DNA of 10,243 nucleotides from contig JAJYDR010000088.1 in NCBI GenBank assembly GCA_021777285.1, positions 1 to 10,243 on the forward strand, written 5' to 3'. The notes under the pieces are model-generated. The model did no database searches and had not been told where the DNA came from. It saw only the letters and a list, made by a program, of their open reading frames with translations. This document shows, piece after piece, positions 6,583 to 10,243 of this stretch; position 1 is the stretch's first letter; every line of letters begins with the position of its first letter. The DNA is from Actinomycetes bacterium. Its GTDB lineage: Bacteria; Actinomycetota; Acidimicrobiia; Acidimicrobiales; RAAP-2. The translations under genes were made by a program, and so were the position numbers.

Positions 6583-7223
6583 TCCTCAATCCTGACAAGA
6601 CCCCGCTCTACCGGGTGATAGCGGCCATCTTGACGGCGCTCTCGTGGCTGCTGTTCCGCCCCCGGGTGCGTGGCAGCGAGAACATACCGCGTTCCGGACC
6701 GGTCTTAATCGCGCCAGTGCATCGCTCCAATGTGGACTTCGTCTTTACGTTGTTCATCTCACCGCGCAAGGTCTTCTTCATGGCCAAGCAAGAACTCTTT
6801 CCCGTGCCGGTGCTCGGGACGCTCCTGCGTCACGTGGGCGCCTTCCCCGTGGCCCGGGGCACCGCGGACCGTGAATCACTGCGACTCGCCGAGGAGGTGC
6901 TGCGCCGGGGTCAGGCGCTGATCCTCTTCCCCGAGGGCGGGCGACGCGAAGGACGCCATGTGGAAGCGTTGCGCGACGGGGCGATGTTTGTCGCCTCGCG
7001 CACCGGCGCATCGACCGTGCCCGTCGGCATCGCCGGCAGTGACCGGGCGATGCCCGCTGGGGCGAAGTTCCCGCGGTTCGTCCGCGTTCGGGTGGTCGTC
7101 GGCAAGCCCCTCGCAGCACCGAGCGCGCCAGGACGCGTGCCCCGTTCACTCATCGCGGCCAAGACCGAAGAGTTACGCGAACGGCTCGAGGAGGTCTACC
7201 ACGAGGCCCTCGACGAGCGTTAG
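6561..7223 (+). CDS. plsC: 1-acyl-sn-glycerol-3-phosphate acyltransferase (PlsC family)
   Basis: PlsC acylates lysophosphatidic acid to phosphatidic acid at the inner face of the membrane. The 220-residue protein has a short hydrophobic N-terminal segment (VIAAILTALSWLLF, 19-32), then the acyltransferase motifs: HRSNVD (54-59, the HX4D catalytic dyad H54/D59), GAFPVARG (93-100), FPEGGRREG (123-131) and VPVGI (153-157). FPEGGR has glycine where the usual motif has threonine (FPEGTR), a tolerated variant. The ATG at 6561 overlaps the end of cmk by 22 bp; no clear ribosome binding site is seen. The cmk-plsC order is also known from clostridia, where ispH follows on the same strand. Here ispH is nearby but inverted, with a glycosyltransferase gene between. 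Confidence 0.92.
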   Translation: MAEDTELILNPDKTPLYRVIAAILTALSWLLFRPRVRGSENIPRSGPVLIAPVHRSNVDFVFTLFISPRKVFFMAKQELFPVPVLGTLLRHVGAFPVARGTADRESLRLAEEVLRRGQALILFPEGGRREGRHVEALRDGAMFVASRTGASTVPVGIAGSDRAMPAGAKFPRFVRVRVVVGKPLAAPSAPGRVPRSLIAAKTEELRERLEEVYHEALDER

Positions 7224-7229
7224 CGCTCG
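7214..7229. terminator. Small hairpin over the overlapping stop codons of plsC and the glycosyltransferase gene
   Basis: CGAGCG (7214-7219), a TTAG loop (7220-7223) and CGCTCG (7224-7229) form a perfect 6-bp stem. The loop is exactly the 4-bp overlap of the two convergent stop codons (TAG on +, TAA on -). No U-tract follows on either strand, so it is not a standard Rho-independent terminator, but it could act as a bidirectional 3'-end signal. Confidence 0.4.
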
Positions 7230-8020
7230 CGCCACCAGGTGCCAAAGACGACCCTCGTGTAGCGGAACCCGAAGAGCCAGTTGGCGCCCTTCTTCGTGGT
7301 GCCGGATCGACGCGGGTGCCAAACGGTGGGAACCTCGGCCGCGCGCCAGCCGCGCTTGAGGCAGGTGATCAACAGTTCGGCGGTCTGGTACTGGTCCTGG
7401 GTGAGGCGGTCGACCACGTCGGCGAGCATGGTGACGCGAAGGGCGCGATAGCCCGTCGAGGTGTCGGTGAGGTTCGCACCGGTCATGCGGTTCATGATGA
7501 AGGAGAAGAACCACACGCCGGTCTTACGGAAGCGGTCCGAGGTCTCATCGACCCCGAGGCGACGTGAGGCCACCACGAAATCGGCCTCGTCACGCAACAG
7601 GGGAGCGAGTACGTCGGGCATCTCGGCCGGGTCGTTCTGACCGTCGGCGTCCAGGGTGACCACGAACTCCACCTGGTTGTCAATGCAGTAGCGGTAGGTG
7701 ACCTGCAGGGCGACGCCGTGACCGAGGTTCACCGGGAACTCGATCACCTTCACGCCGGGGTAGTTGCGCGCGATCGCCGCGGTCCGGTCCTCGCCACCGT
7801 CGATGACGACGAGCGTGGTGTAGGGTCGACCGTTCATGGTCGCGGGCATCTGGTCCAAGACCGAGCCGATGTTCCCCTCCTCCTCGTACGCACAGATCGA
7901 GGCGATGATGGCCTCGGGCTTGAAGTCCGGGTATTCCTGGTGGAAACGGGTCATCGCCTGGTCGATCGCGTACGACCGAAGTTTCGTCAACCGACGTGTC
8001 TCGAGATCGTGTTTTGCCAT
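7220..8020 (-). CDS. Family 2 glycosyltransferase, DPM1-like, without membrane domain
   Basis: A GT-A fold glycosyltransferase of 266 residues, resembling soluble polyprenyl-phosphate sugar transferases. After about 36 residues the fold starts (AIIASICAYEEEGNIGSVLD, 37-56). VVIDGGEDRT (71-80) stands where most family members have a DDGS-type motif, NLGHGVALQ (98-106) follows, and LDADGQNDPAEMP (123-135) holds the metal-binding DxD. Further typical segments are TDTSTGYRALR (185-195) and RRSGTTKKGANW (237-248). No transmembrane segments are evident. Substrate cannot be determined; polyprenyl phosphate is a reasonable guess, and the neighbouring ispH would fit but does not prove it. The ATG at 8020 is preferred over an in-frame TTG at 8059, since a GGAG lies 11 nt upstream. 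It converges on plsC with a 4-bp overlap. Confidence 0.88.
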   Translation of the reverse strand: MAKHDLETRRLTKLRSYAIDQAMTRFHQEYPDFKPEAIIASICAYEEEGNIGSVLDQMPATMNGRPYTTLVVIDGGEDRTAAIARNYPGVKVIEFPVNLGHGVALQVTYRYCIDNQVEFVVTLDADGQNDPAEMPDVLAPLLRDEADFVVASRRLGVDETSDRFRKTGVWFFSFIMNRMTGANLTDTSTGYRALRVTMLADVVDRLTQDQYQTAELLITCLKRGWRAAEVPTVWHPRRSGTTKKGANWLFGFRYTRVVFGTWWRER

Positions 8021-8022
8021 CC

Positions 8023-8097
8023 CTACTCTTTCTCCGTCACCGCCGTAATCGCCCGGCAAAAGCCCAGGACGCGGGTGGTGGCCAGCGCAACAGGCAC
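8023..8097 (-). CDS. Candidate leaderless leader ORF (24 codons) before the glycosyltransferase gene
   Basis: A GTG at 8097 lies exactly 6 nt after the TAGTAT hexamer, the spacing seen at five annotated genes in this window. It opens 24 codons (VPVALATT..., one cysteine, ending TAVTEKE) and stops at TAG 8025-8023, only 2 nt before the glycosyltransferase ATG. The frame differs from the downstream gene. It has no homology I can recognise and could simply be a 5' UTR; an overlapping ATG at 8100 would give 25 codons. If translated, terminating ribosomes could reinitiate on or regulate the glycosyltransferase. Confidence 0.35.
   Translation of the reverse strand: MPVALATTRVLGFCRAITAVTEKE
8032..8035 (-). 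promoter_or_regulatory. Candidate ribosome binding site for the glycosyltransferase gene
   Basis: GGAG on the minus strand lies 11 nt before the ATG at 8020, within a purine-rich run. It supports this ATG over the upstream TTG and lies inside the last codons of the candidate leader ORF. Confidence 0.35.
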
Positions 8098-8103
8098 CAT
8101 GCG

Positions 8104-8109
8104 ATACTA
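8104..8109 (-). promoter_or_regulatory. -10 hexamer upstream of the glycosyltransferase gene
   Basis: TAGTAT on the minus strand fits TANNNT. With the 6-nt rule seen elsewhere in the window it places the transcription start at 8097, 77 nt before the glycosyltransferase ATG. No convincing -35 is seen. It suggests the gene has its own promoter rather than depending only on ispH. Confidence 0.5.
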
Positions 8110-8143
8110 GTCCTCGTCCCGCCGACGGCCAGGACCGACGCCA

Positions 8144-8159
8144 AACGCGTCGTCGCGTT
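8144..8159 (-). terminator. Weak hairpin at the ispH stop codon
   Basis: AACGCG and CGCGTT pair perfectly around a 4-nt loop; the arm on the ispH side includes two bases of the ispH TAA. On the minus strand the stem is followed only by TGG, so it lacks a real U-tract. It may mark the ispH 3' end or be coincidental in GC-rich DNA. Confidence 0.25.
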
Positions 8160-9195
8160 ATCGCGAGCTAGCCGAGAGCACCTGGGCCGCCGTGAAGTCT
8201 CGGTCGTTCTGACCGTCGAACCCCGACGTCACAGGAGTCTGGAAGACGACTTCGAGCAGCGCCGCGAGCGCTCGAAGGATCTCGCGCAACTCGGGCGGCG
8301 GTGGGAAGTACTCGTCCTCGATGGTTTCGGCGTGGACCTCGACGCCCGCGACGGGGTCCAGGACAGCGAGAACGTCGTTCACGATCGACTCAGGAGCCGA
8401 CGCGCCCGCGGTCACCGCGACGACGCCTGACAAGTCGTCGGGCAGGTCCTGGGCCCCGTTGACGCGCAGGACCCGCGAACAGCCCGCGGCGGCGGCGACC
8501 TTTGCCAGCGCCACGGTGTTCGACGAGTTGGCCGACCCGATCACGACCACCGCGTCGGCCTCCGCGCAGATCGCGCGCAACGCCGCCTGGCGGTTGGTGG
8601 TGGCGAAGCAGAGGTCGCTGCGGTTCGGCATCCAGATGTCGGGGAAGCGCTCGAGCGCGTAGTCTCGGATGTCCTGCCACTCATCGAGGCTGAGGGTGGT
8701 CTGACTGAGCAGCGCGAATGGCCCCGGCTGATCGCCCAGCGCGTCGATGTCCTCGACGGACTCGATCAGATGCACCGACTCGGGTGCGACGGCCATCGTG
8801 CCGACCGCCTCCTCGTGGCCCTCGTGGCCGACGTAGAGCACGGTGTAGCCCTTGCGGGCACGAACCTTGAGCTCGTGGTGCACCTTGGTCACGAGCGGAC
8901 AGACCGCGTCGACGACCGTGCCACCCGCGGCCTTGGCGAGCTCGATGACCGAGGGCGGTGACCCGTGAGCGCTCAGCATGACCGGGGCGCCCGCCGGAAC
9001 GTCCGCCACGTCGTCGACGAAGACGACGCCGAGGGATCGGAAGTGATCCACGACGAAGCGATTGTGGACGATCTCGTGGTAGCAGTACACCGGCGCGGCG
9101 AAGATGCGTGTCATCCAGTCGAGGGCTTTGATCGCCTTCTCGACGCCCGCGCAGAACCCACGCGGCGCCGCGAGTATGACTCGGTCAACGGACAC
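8158..9195 (-). CDS. ispH: 4-hydroxy-3-methylbut-2-enyl diphosphate reductase
   Basis: IspH (LytB) is the iron-sulfur enzyme that makes IPP and DMAPP from HMBPP, the last step of the MEP isoprenoid pathway. The 345-residue protein has the three cluster cysteines C15 (PRGFCAGV), C99 (DAVCPLV) and C196 (DLCFATTNRQAA). Substrate-binding elements are also present: HEIVHN (40-45), SAHGSP (75-80), GHEGHEEAVGT (123-133, with H127 and E129), SQTTLS (164-169), and IGSANSSNT (219-227). About 30 residues at the C-terminus, after the YFPPPPELRE segment, extend past the conserved core. The GTG start is supported by a TAGGCT -10 exactly 6 nt upstream, implying a leaderless mRNA. It diverges from the DUF512 gene and lies upstream of, and on the same strand as, the glycosyltransferase gene. 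Confidence 0.96.
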   Translation of the reverse strand: MSVDRVILAAPRGFCAGVEKAIKALDWMTRIFAAPVYCYHEIVHNRFVVDHFRSLGVVFVDDVADVPAGAPVMLSAHGSPPSVIELAKAAGGTVVDAVCPLVTKVHHELKVRARKGYTVLYVGHEGHEEAVGTMAVAPESVHLIESVEDIDALGDQPGPFALLSQTTLSLDEWQDIRDYALERFPDIWMPNRSDLCFATTNRQAALRAICAEADAVVVIGSANSSNTVALAKVAAAAGCSRVLRVNGAQDLPDDLSGVVAVTAGASAPESIVNDVLAVLDPVAGVEVHAETIEDEYFPPPPELREILRALAALLEVVFQTPVTSGFDGQNDRDFTAAQVLSASSR

Positions 9196-9201
9196 GCCGT
9201 C

Positions 9202-9207
9202 AGCCTA
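9202..9207 (-). promoter_or_regulatory. Leaderless -10 hexamer for ispH
   Basis: TAGGCT on the minus strand lies exactly 6 nt before the ispH GTG. The same hexamer with the same spacing serves the divergent DUF512 gene, so the two promoters mirror each other across the 72-bp gap. Confidence 0.7.
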
Positions 9208-9229
9208 GTGAGTCACCCCGCGGTGGCGA

Positions 9230-9246
9230 CCCGTCAGTTTGACGGG
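9230..9246. promoter_or_regulatory. Palindrome between ispH and the DUF512 gene, possible operator
   Basis: CCCGTCAGTTTGACGGG is a perfect 7-bp inverted repeat with a 3-bp centre. If both mRNAs are leaderless, it covers about -38 to -22 of the DUF512 promoter and -35 to -51 of the ispH promoter, so a bound protein could affect both. No known regulator motif is recognised, and a stem of this size can arise by chance in GC-rich DNA. Confidence 0.35.
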
Positions 9247-9255
9247 GGGCGCCAG

Positions 9256-9261
9256 TAGGCT
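9256..9261 (+). promoter_or_regulatory. Leaderless -10 hexamer for the DUF512 gene
   Basis: TAGGCT lies exactly 6 nt before the GTG at 9268, and no Shine-Dalgarno sequence precedes that codon. A TTGACG at 9239-9244 looks like a -35 but is only 11 bp away, too close to pair with this hexamer. Confidence 0.7.
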
Positions 9262-9267
9262 AGATCA

Positions 9268-10243
9268 GTGTCCAAGGTCCGTATCGCGTCCATCGCGCAG
9301 TCATCGCCCGCCGGTGGGGCGGATCTCTGCGTCGGTGATGAGCTGCTGACCATCAACGGGCGCGCACCGACCGACATCATCGAATACCAGCAGTTGATCG
9401 ACGGCGCGAACGTCACGCTGCTCGTCAAGCGCGACGGGGACCTGCTCGAGCGCAAGGTGGTCATCGACAAGGAGCCGGGTCAGCCACTCGGTCTCGCCAT
9501 CGATTCGGCCGTGTTCGACCGGATCCGTACGTGTGACAACCACTGTTCGTTCTGCTTCATCTACCAGTTGCCCAAGGGCATGCGTCGCTCGCTCTACGTG
9601 AAGGACGATGACTTTCGCCTCTCATTCCTTTACGGCAACTACACGACGCTCACCCGCTTCACCGAGTTCGACCTCGAGCGGGTGATCGAGGAGGGGTTGT
9701 CGCCGCTCTACGTCTCGGTGCACACCACCGACCCCGAGCTGCGCGCGTCCATGCTGCGCAACCCGAGGGGCGCCACAAGCCTGCGCTGGTTGCGCGAGCT
9801 GCTGCGTGCCGACATCACCGTGCACGTCCAGGTCGTGGTCTGTCCCGAGGTCAACGACGGCGACAACCTTGAACAGACCATGCAGGACATCTTGAGTCAG
9901 TACCCGAGCGTGGCCTCGGTGGCGTTGGTGCCCGTCGGGGTGAGCGACTTCTCGGCCGAGGCGACGATGCGCTCTCACCGCGCCGACGAGGCCCGCCACG
10001 TCATCGGCCTCGTCGCCCGGTATCGCGAACTGGCCCGTGACCTGGTGGGCAAGGCGCTGTTCTACGCGAGCGATGAGTTCTACCTGGTCGCTGGGACCAC
10101 ACCGCCGGGCGAGGACTTCTACGACAGCCTCGACGAGGCCGAGAACGGGATCGGCATGGTGGCGGCCTTCACGAAGAGCTTCGCCGAGCGTCTGCCGATG
10201 GCGACCCTCGGCTCGGGCTTCTTCCAGTCGGTCGACGGCGCGC
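9268..10243 (+). CDS. DUF512 protein: PDZ-like plus radical-SAM-like (partial, 3' end missing)
   Basis: The frame stays open from GTG 9268 to the right edge (325 codons); the full family length is roughly 440-460 residues, so the C-terminus is missing. A PDZ-like N-terminal segment (SSPAGGADLCVGDELLTING, 12-31) is followed by CDNHCSFCFIYQLP (89-102), a CX3CX2C motif (C89, C93, C96) as in radical SAM enzymes. FRLSFLYGNYTTLT (116-129), SVHTTDPELRASML (150-163), VCPEVNDGDNLEQTM (191-205), FYASDEFYLVAG (265-276) and ENGIGM (292-297) are characteristic of the DUF512 group. No biochemical function is established; a 4Fe-4S cluster and SAM binding are inferred from the motif. In related genomes this gene often precedes der (EngA GTPase), which may lie just beyond the edge. 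Confidence 0.9.
   Translation, partial: MSKVRIASIAQSSPAGGADLCVGDELLTINGRAPTDIIEYQQLIDGANVTLLVKRDGDLLERKVVIDKEPGQPLGLAIDSAVFDRIRTCDNHCSFCFIYQLPKGMRRSLYVKDDDFRLSFLYGNYTTLTRFTEFDLERVIEEGLSPLYVSVHTTDPELRASMLRNPRGATSLRWLRELLRADITVHVQVVVCPEVNDGDNLEQTMQDILSQYPSVASVALVPVGVSDFSAEATMRSHRADEARHVIGLVARYRELARDLVGKALFYASDEFYLVAGTTPPGEDFYDSLDEAENGIGMVAAFTKSFAERLPMATLGSGFFQSVDGA

Larger units (their letters stand above)
8021..8157 (-). other. Intergenic region upstream of the glycosyltransferase gene
   Basis: These 137 bp hold a TAGTAT -10-like element (8104-8109), a possible 24-codon leader ORF (8023-8097), a GGAG motif at 8032-8035, and most of a 6-bp hairpin next to the ispH stop codon. No other gene or RNA is recognisable. 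Confidence 0.6.

Noticed and set aside
8021..8059. TTG start at 8059 adding 13 residues to the glycosyltransferase
   Set aside because: There is no -10 at the required spacing and no ribosome binding site before it, and the added residues are not conserved-looking. The ATG at 8020 has a GGAG upstream.
9239..9244. TTGACG as a -35 box for the DUF512 gene
   Set aside because: It is 11 bp from the -10 hexamer instead of about 17, and it is part of the palindrome.

Overview
The window is a GC-rich, gene-dense stretch of housekeeping chromosome, most likely from an actinobacterium. I suspect an Acidimicrobiia-like lineage; this is inferred from gene order (scpA-scpB-rluB-...-cmk, as in actinobacteria), frequent GTG starts, and leaderless-type promoters in which a TANNNT hexamer sits exactly 6 nt before the start codon. 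I see no insertion sequence, prophage, CRISPR array, tRNA or rRNA, and no sign of recent gene transfer.

Layout. Bases 1-126 hold the last 41 codons of a membrane protein on the + strand. It converges on trpS (-, 144-1112). trpS and scpA (+) diverge from a 53-bp promoter region. From scpA a run of eight + strand genes fills 1166-7223 without one intergenic base: scpA, scpB, rluB, aroH, tyrA, aroA, cmk, plsC. Neighbours overlap by 1 to 22 bp or abut. The run joins chromosome condensation (ScpAB), rRNA pseudouridylation, the shikimate/tyrosine/phenylalanine branch (EPSP synthase, chorismate mutase, prephenate dehydrogenase), CMP kinase and a phospholipid acyltransferase. Internal -10 hexamers just before aroH and possibly aroA suggest the aromatic part can also be transcribed separately.

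plsC meets a convergent family 2 glycosyltransferase (-, 7220-8020). Their stop codons overlap in the loop of a small perfect hairpin. Upstream of the glycosyltransferase is a 137-bp gap holding a promoter-like hexamer and a possible 24-codon leaderless leader ORF that ends 2 bp before the glycosyltransferase start. ispH (-, 8158-9195) follows, giving the last step of the MEP isoprenoid pathway. ispH diverges from a DUF512 gene (PDZ-like plus radical-SAM-like, cut by the right edge) across 72 bp with two identical -10 hexamers and a 17-bp palindrome between them.

I find no unmistakable new system. The most distinctive signals are regulatory: the recurrent leaderless start architecture, the candidate leader ORF before the glycosyltransferase, and the palindrome between ispH and the DUF512 gene. 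The DUF512 protein is the main gene here whose function is genuinely unknown.
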